Shown here piece by piece: positions 24,686 to 34,457 of a stretch of DNA of 38,246 nt (the stretch's first letter is position 1; the number at the start of each line of letters is the position of its first letter). This DNA comes from Nitrospira sp. GTDB taxonomy: Bacteria; Nitrospirota; Nitrospiria; Nitrospirales; Nitrospiraceae. The stretch spans positions 1 to 38,246 of the forward strand of contig JACOEL010000028.1 in the NCBI GenBank assembly GCA_024998625.1, written 5' to 3'. A model generated the notes under the pieces. That model ran no database searches. It was not told where the DNA came from and saw only the letters and a list, made by a program, of their open reading frames with translations. The position numbers were made by a program, and so were the translations under genes.

Positions 24686-25033
24686 ATGGATCGGTTACAG
24701 AGGAATGTTCGCTACCAGATGCATCGGACCAGACATTCGCCCTGTTCGCCAGGCCGGCTCCATCGAACCGTACAGTGCTGGACTCGCTTCATCGCAAGTC
24801 AATGGGAGCCCCCTCCTACACCACACAGTCTGTACTCTCGCTGGAATCCCCGGCTTGGCCTCCATTCCTGCCCTCTCCGCACTGTAGCTCGCGACGCACG
24901 CTCCGGCGCGCTTGATCGACTTCGCTCAGGGAAGGTGTTACGTTGTTTGAAGCAGGACAACGGACATCGCGCAGTCGTGACGCACCGTTCAGTGCCGGGC
25001 ACGGTTCTGCGGAGGGAGGAAGGGCGACGATGA
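24686..25033 (+). CDS. possible Arg/His/Cys-rich leader protein before czcC
   Basis: A 115-residue frame. AGGAG lies seven bases before the ATG at 24686, and the TGA overlaps the czcC start as ATGA, which favours translation and coupling. The protein is very basic and rich in Arg, His and Cys (SPCSPGRLHRTVQCWTRF and similar) and matches no family I know. Other frames here are also open, so it may be chance. The region also contains CGTTGT-N10-ACAACG (24941-24962), a possible operator. Confidence 0.3.
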   Translation: MDRLQRNVRYQMHRTRHSPCSPGRLHRTVQCWTRFIASQWEPPPTPHSLYSRWNPRLGLHSCPLRTVARDARSGALDRLRSGKVLRCLKQDNGHRAVVTHRSVPGTVLRREEGRR

Positions 25034-26475
25034 ACTACGCAGGTCGACGCGGACCGATTCAGGCGCCGCAGCAGCAATCAGAGACCGGAGAAGACCGGGT
25101 ATGTGGGTCACAGCTCGGCGCGACCTCCATATATCAACGATCCACGCCCTGGGATGAACGACCGGCGCCAGCGGTCAGACCCGACGCGCTGCTCGCCGCC
25201 TTCGCGCTCCTCGCGTGCCTATTTGTTGTGCTCTTGAGTCCGATCTCCAGCCTCGCCGGCGACCGGGCAACCGCCCCGCCCCCGGGGTCGTCCGATCCGG
25301 TCTATTCGCTGGAGGCGGTGCTGAATCTTGCGCTGACGCGCAATCCGACGGTTGCCAGCGCGGAGGGCACCATCGATCAGAACCGTGGACAACAGGTGGC
25401 CGCGTACACCTATCTCAACCCCTCGGTCAGCGCCAACAGCGGCGTCGGCAGGATGCGTGACCTGGGACTCTTCGATCCGGCGCTGCGCGAGCGGGTGACG
25501 GAATTCAATCTGAGCGTCGGACAGCCGATCGAGTGGCCATCAAAGCGCGCGGCCCGGCAGCGTGCCAGCGAAGCCGGCGTCGCGGCCGCCTCGGCCGGAC
25601 TGGCGGAGACCCAGCTGAATTTGGTCGCCGACGTCAAGGTCGCCTTTTACGATCTTCTCCTGGCTCAACGCGCGCTGATCCTCGCACAGCAGAATCTGGC
25701 CACCGTGGAGGATGTCGATAAGGCGGTACGGACCAGGGTACGCCTGGGGGAGAGTCCGCAGTTCGAAGCGATCCGCTCGGGAGTGGAAGTGTTGAAAGCC
25801 AATCAGTCGCTGACCAGAGCGGCCAATCGAGTGCGGGTCAATCGGGTGATGCTCGACACCCTGACGGCCGGTTCACTCGGCTCCACGTATGCCATCGATG
25901 GGCAACTCCACCGTGTGGGCCCGGGATTCGGCATCGACATTCTGACCGAACGCGCGCTCACCCAACATCCGACGATCGTGCGCCTGCGCAAGTCGGTCGA
26001 ACAGGCCGATCATAGCCTGGAATTCGAACGTCAAGCCCGCGTGCCCAATATCACGATCGGAGGCAGCTACTGGCGGGAAATCGGGCGGGAAGCCTTCACC
26101 GGCGGCGTCACATTCCCCACCCCCGTGTGGGATCGGCGGCAGGGCGAAATCATCTCGGCCTTCGGGAGTAAACGGAAAGGCGAAGCTGAATTTCTTCGTG
26201 CACGAAACGAACTGATCCGAAACGTCAGCCAGCATTTCCAGGATGCAAAAACGACGGCGGACTTGATCGAGGTCTATGAAAAGGGACTCTTGAAACAGGC
26301 CGATGAGGCGCTACGAATCGCGAAGTTCAGCTTCCAGCAAGGGGCATCCAGCCTCATCGAAGTACTCGACGCCCAACGGGTGCAGCGTCAGATTTTGTTA
26401 GACTATGCGCAGGCTCAGTTTGATCTTTCCATGTCACTCGCGCTCCTGGAACGTGCGGTGGGAGGCGCCCTATGA
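25030..26475 (+). CDS. czcC: CzcC-like outer-membrane factor of a heavy-metal RND system
   Basis: A 481-residue TolC-like protein. The ATG at 25030 follows GGAGGAAGG. The N-terminus is long (about 50 residues) before a hydrophobic segment (LLAAFALLACLFVVLLSPI), so a start nearer the signal is possible. Two OEP repeats follow: YSLEAVLNLALTRNPTVASAEG with LSVGQPIEWPSKRAARQRAS, and the second with ALTQHPTIVRLRKSVEQA and FPTPVWDRRQGEI. It gives the outer-membrane exit for metal efflux by the downstream adaptor and pump. Confidence 0.9.
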   Translation: MNYAGRRGPIQAPQQQSETGEDRVCGSQLGATSIYQRSTPWDERPAPAVRPDALLAAFALLACLFVVLLSPISSLAGDRATAPPPGSSDPVYSLEAVLNLALTRNPTVASAEGTIDQNRGQQVAAYTYLNPSVSANSGVGRMRDLGLFDPALRERVTEFNLSVGQPIEWPSKRAARQRASEAGVAAASAGLAETQLNLVADVKVAFYDLLLAQRALILAQQNLATVEDVDKAVRTRVRLGESPQFEAIRSGVEVLKANQSLTRAANRVRVNRVMLDTLTAGSLGSTYAIDGQLHRVGPGFGIDILTERALTQHPTIVRLRKSVEQADHSLEFERQARVPNITIGGSYWREIGREAFTGGVTFPTPVWDRRQGEIISAFGSKRKGEAEFLRARNELIRNVSQHFQDAKTTADLIEVYEKGLLKQADEALRIAKFSFQQGASSLIEVLDAQRVQRQILLDYAQAQFDLSMSLALLERAVGGAL

Positions 26476-27704
26476 GGAAACACACTTCAGAAGCTACGAG
26501 CCGATCGAGACCATTCCGGGAGACACGTGACTGGGCGTTTGCCCTAATGATGCTGGCCGGCTCGCTCGCGTTGTTCGCCTTGTCCGGATGCGATGGCCCT
26601 CCTCCCAACGCGACGGGAGCCGATCCGCCGCTCTCTGCCAACAAGAGCCTGATTCGGTTGACCGCCGAGGAAATTAAATCGGCTGGCATCATCGTGCACC
26701 CCGTCACACGCTCGGAGTTTCGCACGATCCGCGACTTTCCCGGCACCGTCGAACCGAACGAACATGCCTTGGCAGAAATCACCACGCTCGTCCGCGGGCG
26801 GGTCATCGACGTCTATGCCGACCTAGGCCGGGAGGTCAAAGGGGGCACCCTTCTGGCCCTGCTCTATAGCAGCGAACTGGGTATGGCGCAATCAGCTTAC
26901 CTGAAGGCTACGGCCAAGCTGAACGTCGCCGAGCGCGCATTCCGCCGGGCAGAATTGCTCTTGAAGGAAAAGGTCATCGGCGTGGCTGAGTTGCAACGAC
27001 GTGAAGGAGAAATGCTGAGCCTTCGGGCCGAGCTGCGAGAAGCCCGCGACCGCCTTTTGATCCTGGGTCTCACGGATGAAGACTTGCGCAATTTAGATCG
27101 CAATCATACGATTCGTTCACACGTCCCGGTGGTGGCTCCCTTCGACGGCCGCATCATCGCTCGCAACCTGACCAAGGGCGAGGTCGTGGAAACCACGGAA
27201 AAATTGTTCGTGGTCGCCGACCTCACGGATGTCTGGGTGACGGCGGTCATTCCCGAAAAAGATATCCCCTACATCCGGCCCGATCAGACCGGAACAGGCC
27301 AATCGGTGGAGGTCCATGTCGCCGCGTATCCCGGGCAGGCCTTCCAAGGACGCATCACCTATGTCGGAGACGTGCTCGACCCTGCGACCCGGACGATGCG
27401 TCTTCGCCTGGAATTGCCGAATCCGGAGCGTAAGCTGAAACCCGCCATGTATGCCACGGTTCGCGTCTATTCCGAACCGGAGGCGAACGCGCTTCTCATC
27501 CCCGTGTCCGCCGTGCAACGCGACCGTGACCGGCAATTCGTCTTTGTCGAACGCGAGCCCGCCTTATTTGAGGCACGCGATGTGAAATTAGGCAGTTCGA
27601 ACGGCCGTGAGATCAAGGTGGAGGACGGACTGCTGGAGGGAGAATCAATCGTGACGAACGGCGCGTTTGTGCTGAAATCCGAACTGCTCGGGGAACAGAT
27701 GTAA
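26472..27704 (+). CDS. czcB: CzcB/CusB-like periplasmic adaptor, lipoprotein
   Basis: A 410-residue membrane fusion protein whose start overlaps czcC by four bases (ATGA). It has a signal sequence with lipobox LSGC. Lipoyl halves are at LVRGRVIDVYADLGREVKGGTL and VVAPFDGRIIARNLTKGEVV; the helical hairpin between them is ~70 residues. The barrel includes VHVAAYPGQAFQGRITYVGDVLDPATRT, typical of heavy-metal adaptors. No His-rich N-terminal metal site is present. Confidence 0.92.
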   Translation: MRKHTSEATSRSRPFRETRDWAFALMMLAGSLALFALSGCDGPPPNATGADPPLSANKSLIRLTAEEIKSAGIIVHPVTRSEFRTIRDFPGTVEPNEHALAEITTLVRGRVIDVYADLGREVKGGTLLALLYSSELGMAQSAYLKATAKLNVAERAFRRAELLLKEKVIGVAELQRREGEMLSLRAELREARDRLLILGLTDEDLRNLDRNHTIRSHVPVVAPFDGRIIARNLTKGEVVETTEKLFVVADLTDVWVTAVIPEKDIPYIRPDQTGTGQSVEVHVAAYPGQAFQGRITYVGDVLDPATRTMRLRLELPNPERKLKPAMYATVRVYSEPEANALLIPVSAVQRDRDRQFVFVEREPALFEARDVKLGSSNGREIKVEDGLLEGESIVTNGAFVLKSELLGEQM

Positions 27705-27708
27705 CCCG

Positions 27709-30700
27709 ATGCTGTCCTCTCTTCTGGCCTTCGCTCTCCGTCAACGTGTCCTAGTCGTCGTCATGGCGTGTATTTTGACCGCCGGAGGGATCTACGCCTT
27801 CCGCACCATTGCCATCGACGCCTTCCCGGACGTCACCACCGTGCTGGTCCAGGTCGTCACGAAAGTACCCGGCATGTCCCCGGCGGAAGTGGAACGTTTC
27901 GTCACCTTCCCCATGGAACTCCAGCTCATGGGGGCGCCGGGGCTGACGGATATTCGTTCGTTTTCAAAGGTCGGCCTGTCGATGATCACGGTCGTCTTCA
28001 AGGACGATATCGATATTTATTTGGCCCGGCAGGTCGTGCTCGAACGAATACTCGAAATTCAGGAGCTGCTGCCGCCAGGCTCCTCATCGCAATTGGTTCC
28101 GAACACCACCGGATTGGGAGAAGTCTATCAATTCTATCTTGAGGGACCGCACGACAACGACAAAGACTTTGTGATGAGCGACTCGGACCTCATGGAGCGG
28201 CGGACGATCGAGGACTGGGTGATCCGACCGCTGCTCAAAGGGCTCTCCGATGTCGTGGATGTGAATTCGCTGGGAGGGTTCGTCAAACAGTACCAGGTGA
28301 TGGTCGAACCAGGCCTGCTTCGTAAATACGGCCTGGCGCTTCATGATGTATTCGATGCCGTGGCGAAGAACAACGCGAATGCCGGCGGGAACATTCTGGA
28401 AAAAGACGACGAAAAATATGTGATTCGCGGCGTCGGGCTGATCAAGGCGCTCGAAGATATCGATCACATCGTCGTCAAACAGGTAGGTGGTACCCCTGTC
28501 TACGTTCGGGATGTGGCTGAGGTCCGGATCGGGCACGCCGTCCGGCACGGCGCCGCCGTGCTGAATGGGAAACACGAAGTGATCACCGGCATCGTGCTTA
28601 TGTTGCGCGGCGGCAATGCCCGTGACGTGGTCCAATCCATCAAGGACAAAATTTCAGAGATTCACCGCAAACATCTGCTGCCGGACGGGTTGCGCATCAT
28701 TCCGTTCTACGACCGGATCGAACTGATTACGGCGGCGCTGGATACCGTCTATAAAGCGCTGCTTGAGGGCATTGTGCTCGTGGTCGTGATTCTCTTTCTG
28801 TTCCTTGGCAACGTGCGAAGTGCCCTCATCGTGACCGCCACCCTGATCGTGACGCCGCTGGTCACCTTCATCATTATGGACCAGGTCGGGCTGACGGCCA
28901 ATCTCATGTCACTCGGCGGTCTGGTTATCGCGATCGGCATGATGGTCGATGGCTCGGTCGTGGTGGTGGAAAATGTGTACCGGCATCTCGCCGAACAGCA
29001 AGACGACCGCCTCAGTAAAACCGAGGTAATTTTGCACGCCGTCACCGAAGTCGGGCAACCGGTGATCTTCGGCATCCTGATCATTATCCTCGTGTTCCTT
29101 CCGATTCTCACGCTGCAGGGCATGGAAGGAAAAATGTTTCAGCCGCTCGCCAATACGATCATCATCGCGTTGTTGGTGTCCTTGGCCTTGTCGCTGACAC
29201 TCTCCCCTGTTCTTTGCGCGATGGCGCTGAAGCGAGGAACGGAAGAGGACACGTTCCTACTCCGCTGGGCCAAATGGGCGTATCTCCCGACCCTGCGCTG
29301 GGCGATGGGACATCGCGTCACCGTGCTGAGCATTGCACTGGGGCTTCTGGGCGCCAGCCTATCCCTCTTTCCCTTTCTCGGAGGAGAATTTATTCCCATC
29401 TTGAACGAGGGATCGATTTCGCCCCAGACCATCCGCTATCCCAGCATCGCGCTGGATCGATCCATCGAGATTGAAAAAGAAATGCAGCGCGCCGTGCTGG
29501 AGTTTCCCGAAGTGCGCATGGTGGTGTCCAAGATCGGCCGCTCGGAGATGGGAAACGATCCCCAGGAACCCAATGCCAGCGATCCGGTCGTGAGCCTTCG
29601 TCCTATGGAGGAGTGGACCACCGCCAAAACCAAATCGGCACTGGACGATGCCATTCGCAAACGCATTGAGAAAGTGCCGGGAGCCAATTATCTGCTGAGC
29701 CAACCGATCCAACAACGCGTGGATGAACTGCTGTCGGGCGTCCGATCGGAAGCCACCATAAAAATACTCGGGGACGACCTGTCGGTGCTGAGGAGTACGG
29801 CGGAAAAGATTCAAGCTATCATGGCATCAGTCAGAGGCGTGGGCGATGTGCGGGTCGAGCAACTTTTCGGCCAGACCTACCTCACCATCGACATCGATCG
29901 CAGCAAGATCGCTCGCCACGGAATCAATGTCGCTCATATTCAGGAAATTATTACCACGGCGATCGGGCAAGAACCAGCAACCCGCGTCTATGAGGGAAAC
30001 AAACGATTCGATCTGACCTTGCGGTATCCTGAAAAATACCGTAACAGCGTCGACACGATTAAGAACATCCTGCTGACGACATCCTCCGGTGCCTTGATTC
30101 CACTCGGGGATCTCGCCACGGTCGAACTGCAGGAAGGCCCCTCACTGATCAGTCGCGAGGGCCTGCAGCGCCGGATCTATGTCGGGTTCAACACGCTGGG
30201 CCGGGACATCGAAAGTGTCGTCGCAGAGGCTCAAGCCAAAATCGCGAAGGAGATTCATCTTCCAGCCGGCTATCATTTTGTATGGGGCGGCTCTTTCGAG
30301 AACATGCAGCGAGCCATGGCACGATTGAAAATCATCCTGCCGATCACGATCGGCTTGATCTTCACACTCTTGTTTGCCTCGTTCAATTCCGTCCGCCATG
30401 CGGCGCTGATTATCATGAACCTGCCGTTCGCGATGATCGGCGGGATCGTGGCGCTCTGGCTGACCGGTGAATACCTCAGTGTGCCGGCTTCTGTCGGGTT
30501 CATCAACCTGTTCGGAGTGGCCGTCCTGAACGGCATCGTGCTGGTCTCCTACTTCAACAAGTTGCGTGAGGATGGGCTTCAGTCCGGCGAGGCGATCATC
30601 AAAGGTTGCACACTTCGACTCAGACCTGTCCTCATGACCGCCTTGGTCGCCCTCCTCGGGTTGATGCCGCTCGCGTTCGCCCACGGGATCGGATCGGAAG

Positions 30701-30840
30701 TGCAACGTCCCCTCGCCGTCGTCGTCATCGGGGGGCTTGTCAGTTCCACGCTGCTGACGCTGATTGTCTTGCCGGTGTTGTACCAATGGTTCGACCGGCC
30801 GGATAAACCGGCAACACTCAAAGAAGAACCTGCCCGCTGA
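27709..30840 (+). CDS. czcA: CzcA/CusA-type heavy-metal RND efflux pump
   Basis: A 1043-residue HME-RND pump in the inner membrane, with 12 transmembrane helices and two large periplasmic loops. It starts 4 bp after the adaptor stop. Signatures: DVTTVLVQVVTKVPGMSPAEVE near the N-terminus, the SFSKVGLSMITVVFKDDIDIYLAR loop and, in TM4, LVIAIGMMVDGSVVVVEN. The TM4 motif lacks the DFG of the Zn/Co/Cd CzcA subgroup and is closer to the IAIG-type motif of other HME branches, so the metal is not certain. The CzcCBA name is used for architecture only. Confidence 0.93.
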   Translation: MLSSLLAFALRQRVLVVVMACILTAGGIYAFRTIAIDAFPDVTTVLVQVVTKVPGMSPAEVERFVTFPMELQLMGAPGLTDIRSFSKVGLSMITVVFKDDIDIYLARQVVLERILEIQELLPPGSSSQLVPNTTGLGEVYQFYLEGPHDNDKDFVMSDSDLMERRTIEDWVIRPLLKGLSDVVDVNSLGGFVKQYQVMVEPGLLRKYGLALHDVFDAVAKNNANAGGNILEKDDEKYVIRGVGLIKALEDIDHIVVKQVGGTPVYVRDVAEVRIGHAVRHGAAVLNGKHEVITGIVLMLRGGNARDVVQSIKDKISEIHRKHLLPDGLRIIPFYDRIELITAALDTVYKALLEGIVLVVVILFLFLGNVRSALIVTATLIVTPLVTFIIMDQVGLTANLMSLGGLVIAIGMMVDGSVVVVENVYRHLAEQQDDRLSKTEVILHAVTEVGQPVIFGILIIILVFLPILTLQGMEGKMFQPLANTIIIALLVSLALSLTLSPVLCAMALKRGTEEDTFLLRWAKWAYLPTLRWAMGHRVTVLSIALGLLGASLSLFPFLGGEFIPILNEGSISPQTIRYPSIALDRSIEIEKEMQRAVLEFPEVRMVVSKIGRSEMGNDPQEPNASDPVVSLRPMEEWTTAKTKSALDDAIRKRIEKVPGANYLLSQPIQQRVDELLSGVRSEATIKILGDDLSVLRSTAEKIQAIMASVRGVGDVRVEQLFGQTYLTIDIDRSKIARHGINVAHIQEIITTAIGQEPATRVYEGNKRFDLTLRYPEKYRNSVDTIKNILLTTSSGALIPLGDLATVELQEGPSLISREGLQRRIYVGFNTLGRDIESVVAEAQAKIAKEIHLPAGYHFVWGGSFENMQRAMARLKIILPITIGLIFTLLFASFNSVRHAALIIMNLPFAMIGGIVALWLTGEYLSVPASVGFINLFGVAVLNGIVLVSYFNKLREDGLQSGEAIIKGCTLRLRPVLMTALVALLGLMPLAFAHGIGSEVQRPLAVVVIGGLVSSTLLTLIVLPVLYQWFDRPDKPATLKEEPAR

Positions 30841-31027
30841 CAACTTCGTATCGGCATAGAAACTTGCGCCACATGCTGTTCTGACGCCCCCGCTTGATGT
30901 CCCTAGTGATATGCCGAGGTTACCCGGAAGAGATGATCGTGTACGATAGATATTCTGGGAGTACCTCCCTTGGCGGTGATGTTCACTCTCTAAGTCACAC
31001 GTCACGAAGATCGACGCACACGAAACT

Positions 31028-31342
31028 ATGGCGTGGACTTTACTCTGTGTCGCCGGATTCTTTGAAATCTGTTGGGCCATCGGCTTGAAGTACACCGAAG
31101 GATTCACCCGGCCGTGGCCCACAGTGGGAACATTGGTCGCCTTGGCGGCGAGCTTCGGCTGCCTGGCTCAAGCCTTAAAAACGATCCCCGTAGGAACGGG
31201 GTATGCGGTATGGACAGGTATCGGCGCGGCAGGCACCGCTGTGCTCGGCATGGTTCTCTTCGCAGAAGCTGCCTCGACCATCAAAGTGCTCTCGTTGCTC
31301 TGCATCGTACTCGGCATCATCGGGCTCAGGAGCACCTCCTGA
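31028..31342 (+). CDS. sugE: SMR-family exporter, SugE/Gdx type
   Basis: A 104-residue, four-helix small multidrug resistance protein. Glu13 in GFFEICWAIGLKYTEGF is the essential proton/substrate carboxylate. KYTEGFTRPWPT, LAQALKTIPVGTGYAVWTGIGA and GMVLFAEAAS match the SugE/Gdx branch, which exports guanidinium or quaternary ammonium. The 187 bp upstream contain no sigma54 element and no recognisable guanidine riboswitch. Confidence 0.92.
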   Translation: MAWTLLCVAGFFEICWAIGLKYTEGFTRPWPTVGTLVALAASFGCLAQALKTIPVGTGYAVWTGIGAAGTAVLGMVLFAEAASTIKVLSLLCIVLGIIGLRSTS

Positions 31343-31391
31343 ACTGATCGGCAGTAACGTTCATTGACGGACTGACGGATTCCCCTCGACC

Positions 31392-32579
31392 ATGTTGCCC
31401 CTCACCACACCCCCTCAACATGAGTCTTCGGTCCTCCGCTTCCCGAACCACAACAGCACGAAGCCGACCGGCTGGACGCTAGGAGAATGGCTCCTGCTCC
31501 TGCCTATCGGAACTGCCGCCATGTTCTTTCACTCCGGCCATGAGTGGCTGAGCGACCTCTCTAACCCCGTTCGGTTGAGCGCCATCCTCGGCTGGCTCCT
31601 GCTCGTGATTATTCTCTCCGCCTTTGCGGTCCTTCGTCATGCGGAGCACCTTGCAGAGCGGCTCGGCGAACCGATGGGAACCGTCATTCTGACCCTGTCG
31701 GTCACCGGAATCGAAGTGATGATGATCACGGCCTTTATGTATACGGGCAACGGAAATGCATCGCTGGCGCGTGACGCCATGTTTGCGGTGATCATGATTG
31801 TGCTGAACGGCATGGTCGGCCTCTCGCTCCTGCTCGGGGGCCTGCGGTATCATGAACAGACCTACAATCTACAAGGGGCGAACGCGTTCCTCGCAGTCAT
31901 TGTCCCGCTGGCGGTGTTAGGGCTCGTGCTGCCGAGTTATACGATTTCCTCACCCGGTCCGACATTTTCCCCCCATCAATCCGCATTTCTCATCGTGATG
32001 TCCCTGGGGTTGTACGGTGTGTTTCTCGCGATTCAAAATCTGCGCCACCGCGATTATTTCGTGGCACCCCGTAGCCAGAGCAAACGAGAAACGGCACTCC
32101 TCCGTCAGCCTGAACCGGCCACGAAAACGCCTGCCTGGCGCCATACGCTTCTCCTGATAGCCTACCTGCTTCCACTCGTCATCCTCTCGGAACATGTGGC
32201 GACACCGATCGACTACACACTTAGCCTGTGGAATGCCCCCCACGCGTTAAGCGGTGTGCTGGTGGCCGGGCTGGTGTTGGCCCCCGAATCTTTAGGCGCG
32301 GTCCGGGCCGCTCTGGCCAATCAATTGCAGCGCTCCGTCAATATTCTCCTGGGGTCTGTGCTCGCGAGTATCAGTCTCACCATTCCAGCCGTCCTCGCCA
32401 TCGGCTTCTTTACTGAGTCCACGATCCTTCTCGGGATCGACACAGTCGATACCATCCTTCTTGTCCTGACCTTCGTGGTCAGCATGCTCACCTTTGCCGT
32501 CAGACGCACCAATCTCCTACTCGGAGCCGTCCATCTGCTCCTGTTCCTGGCCTACCTCATGCTGATTTTCGAGAAATAG
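31392..32579 (+). CDS. chaA: ChaA-type Ca2+(Na+)/H+ antiporter
   Basis: A 395-residue CaCA-superfamily exchanger with about 11 transmembrane helices. The alpha-1 repeat GTVILTLSVTGIEVMMITAFM and the alpha-2 region LVLAPESLGAVRAALANQLQRSVNILLGSVLASISLTIPAV carry the conserved acidic residues. A hydrophilic loop (~residues 220-250) separates the halves. It starts 49 bp after sugE without a strong SD and may be co-transcribed. It probably serves pH or cation homeostasis. Confidence 0.9.
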   Translation: MLPLTTPPQHESSVLRFPNHNSTKPTGWTLGEWLLLLPIGTAAMFFHSGHEWLSDLSNPVRLSAILGWLLLVIILSAFAVLRHAEHLAERLGEPMGTVILTLSVTGIEVMMITAFMYTGNGNASLARDAMFAVIMIVLNGMVGLSLLLGGLRYHEQTYNLQGANAFLAVIVPLAVLGLVLPSYTISSPGPTFSPHQSAFLIVMSLGLYGVFLAIQNLRHRDYFVAPRSQSKRETALLRQPEPATKTPAWRHTLLLIAYLLPLVILSEHVATPIDYTLSLWNAPHALSGVLVAGLVLAPESLGAVRAALANQLQRSVNILLGSVLASISLTIPAVLAIGFFTESTILLGIDTVDTILLVLTFVVSMLTFAVRRTNLLLGAVHLLLFLAYLMLIFEK

Positions 32580-32743
32580 CCGCCAGGACGAGCCCTGCTT
32601 GGAGTGGGCCACGGAGTTGATTTGCCTCGCCTTCGCCTCCTAAGATACGGGCGAGATGCCTGCACCAAGGGCCAGTCTGATCCACACCAAGTCCAAAATC
32701 CATTGCGGAGAGCGGACGTTAGGAGTTTCCGAGAAAGACACAC

Positions 32744-34165
32744 ATGTCAGGCACCAAGCACAAAGTCTTCACGATCCTGCTGGTCGAGGACGACGCGGGA
32801 GACGTGGACCTGTTCTTGCGCACCGTCGAGCATGAGCTGCCCCGCCATGAGGATGAGCAGGTCACGCTGGTCATCAACGCCACGGCCGAAGGCGCGCTGG
32901 AGCGGCTGCAGCAACAACCAGTCGATCTGATCATCGCCGACGTGCGCCTGCCGGGCATGAGCGGAATCGAACTCCTGCGACGGGTGCAGGATCTGAACCG
33001 ACGCATCCCCGTCATCATCGTGAGCTGGGTCCATGCGATCGAAACGGTCATTGACGCGATGCGCCATGGAGCGTTCGACTACATCGTGAAGCCCTACGAC
33101 ACAATGGATCTCTCGGCGCGCATTCATCGGGCCATGCGTATGTCGGAGATCCTCCTGCAGGCCTCCCCTGACGAACCAGCCGCTCCCCGCATCCCCTTCA
33201 AAAACCTCGTAGGCGTGAGCCCTCCGATCAGAAACGTGATGGCCATGATCGAAGCCATCGCCCGGGTCCCCTCCACCACACTGATCATCGGGGAAACCGG
33301 CACGGGCAAGGAATTGATCGCCAAGGCGATTCACGAACGCAGCCTGGATAGTGACGGCCCATTTCAAGTCGTCGACTGCACCACTTTTTCGGAAGGCACC
33401 GTCGAGAGTGAGTTGTTCGGCCATGTCCGCGGCGCATTCACCGGCGCGGTCGCCGACCGAACCGGCTTGATCGAGTCAGGCAGCCACGGCACCGTCTTTC
33501 TCGACGAAATCGGTGACCTGCCCGCCAATCTGCAAGCGAAACTCCTGCGTGTGCTGGAAGCCGGGGAAGTGCGGGCGGTCGGCAGCACCCAACAGCGGAA
33601 GGTTAACGTGCGCTTTATCGCCGCGACCAATCAGGACCTGGCCGAGAAAGTGAAACGGAACGAGTTCCGGAAAGACCTGTTCTTTCGCCTGAATGTCATG
33701 GTGATCCGCGTCCCGCCTCTCCGCGAACGGACGGAAGATATCCCCGTTCTCGCGCGACACTTCATTGCGCGCTATGCCAAGGAGTTCACGAAACGCGTGG
33801 AGGATCTTCATCCCTCCGCCGTCACGGAGCTCGTCGCCTACCCATGGCCGGGTAATGTCCGGGAGTTACGGAACGTGATGGAGCGGGCGGTGATGCTCGC
33901 CAAGAGCGATCGCATCGGTATCGCAGATGTGGCCGGCATGCTCGCCGTGCCCGACAAACGGCAACGGGAAGCCCCCGATGAGGACTATCTTCACCTGCCC
34001 TATGCCAAGGCCAAGGAGCAGGTCCTGGAAGCCTTCAACCGTCGGTACATCTCAACCAAACTGACCATCCATCAAGGGAACGTTACCCATGCCGCCCAGG
34101 ACGCCGGACTGCCGCGTTCCTACTTCCATGAGATCATGCGCCGCTATACAAAAGACGAAAAATAG
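32744..34165 (+). CDS. NtrC-family response regulator upstream of nxrA2
   Basis: A 473-residue sigma54 activator. The receiver has the acidic pair in LLVEDDAGDVD, D66 in LIIADVRLPG, Ser in IIVSWVHAIE and K in YIVKPYD. The AAA+ core has Walker A GETGTGKE starting at residue 183, the sigma54 loop VRGAFTGA (preceded by GH, not GHERG), Walker B GTVFLDEIGD, FRKDLFFRLNVM and the WPGNVREL sensor II helix. The C-terminal HTH is GNVTHAAQDAGLPRSYFHEIM. No kinase is adjacent, so its partner lies elsewhere or is one of the kinases at 18803 and 22203. It directly precedes nxrA2 on the same strand, paralleling the activator upstream of nxrA1. Confidence 0.93.
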   Translation: MSGTKHKVFTILLVEDDAGDVDLFLRTVEHELPRHEDEQVTLVINATAEGALERLQQQPVDLIIADVRLPGMSGIELLRRVQDLNRRIPVIIVSWVHAIETVIDAMRHGAFDYIVKPYDTMDLSARIHRAMRMSEILLQASPDEPAAPRIPFKNLVGVSPPIRNVMAMIEAIARVPSTTLIIGETGTGKELIAKAIHERSLDSDGPFQVVDCTTFSEGTVESELFGHVRGAFTGAVADRTGLIESGSHGTVFLDEIGDLPANLQAKLLRVLEAGEVRAVGSTQQRKVNVRFIAATNQDLAEKVKRNEFRKDLFFRLNVMVIRVPPLRERTEDIPVLARHFIARYAKEFTKRVEDLHPSAVTELVAYPWPGNVRELRNVMERAVMLAKSDRIGIADVAGMLAVPDKRQREAPDEDYLHLPYAKAKEQVLEAFNRRYISTKLTIHQGNVTHAAQDAGLPRSYFHEIMRRYTKDEK

Positions 34166-34166
34166 C

Positions 34167-34188
34167 GGTGTCAGCAAAGCATGACACC
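34167..34188. promoter_or_regulatory. GGTGTCA-N8-TGACACC dyad after the NtrC-like gene
   Basis: A perfect 7-bp-arm inverted repeat immediately after the stop codon. It could be a terminator stem, but there is no T-run. It could equally be an activator-binding dyad ~280 bp upstream of the nxrA2 promoter. A second perfect dyad, GTTTTATT-G-AATAAAAC, follows at 34218-34234. Confidence 0.4.
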
Positions 34189-34383
34189 CGCCCACACGAA
34201 AGCAATCTAAATAATTGGTTTTATTGAATAAAACAACAATGCTACTGCCCGTCCGCGTTTACAGACACAAATAAGTATTTATATTTCAATATCTTATACA
34301 GAGCATCCCCCTTCGTAGTCAGCAGTTACTGACCCTGGAGTTTTCGTCAACCATCGCCGTCTTCTTTCGCACCTCATCATGAA

Positions 34384-34396
34384 TATCAACATATTG
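34384..34396 (+). promoter_or_regulatory. IHF-type site upstream of nxrA2
   Basis: TATCAACATATTG is an exact match to WATCAA-N4-TTR, in an AT-rich stretch 62-74 bp upstream of the -24 GG. IHF bending between enhancer and promoter is standard for sigma54 systems. Confidence 0.5.
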
Positions 34397-34457
34397 ATTT
34401 AATTAACTTTAACTCCTCGTTACCAAGACGAACCGGAGCCACATTTTCTGCACGCAA

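Noticed and set aside
30850-30870. Possible sigma54 element CGGCATAGAAACTTGC upstream of sugE
   Set aside because: The GG-to-GC spacing is 11, not 10, and sigma54 tolerates little spacing change.
30841-31027. Possible guanidine riboswitch upstream of sugE
   Set aside because: I looked for the ykkC-I conserved blocks and paired ACGR-loop hairpins of mini-ykkC and found neither.
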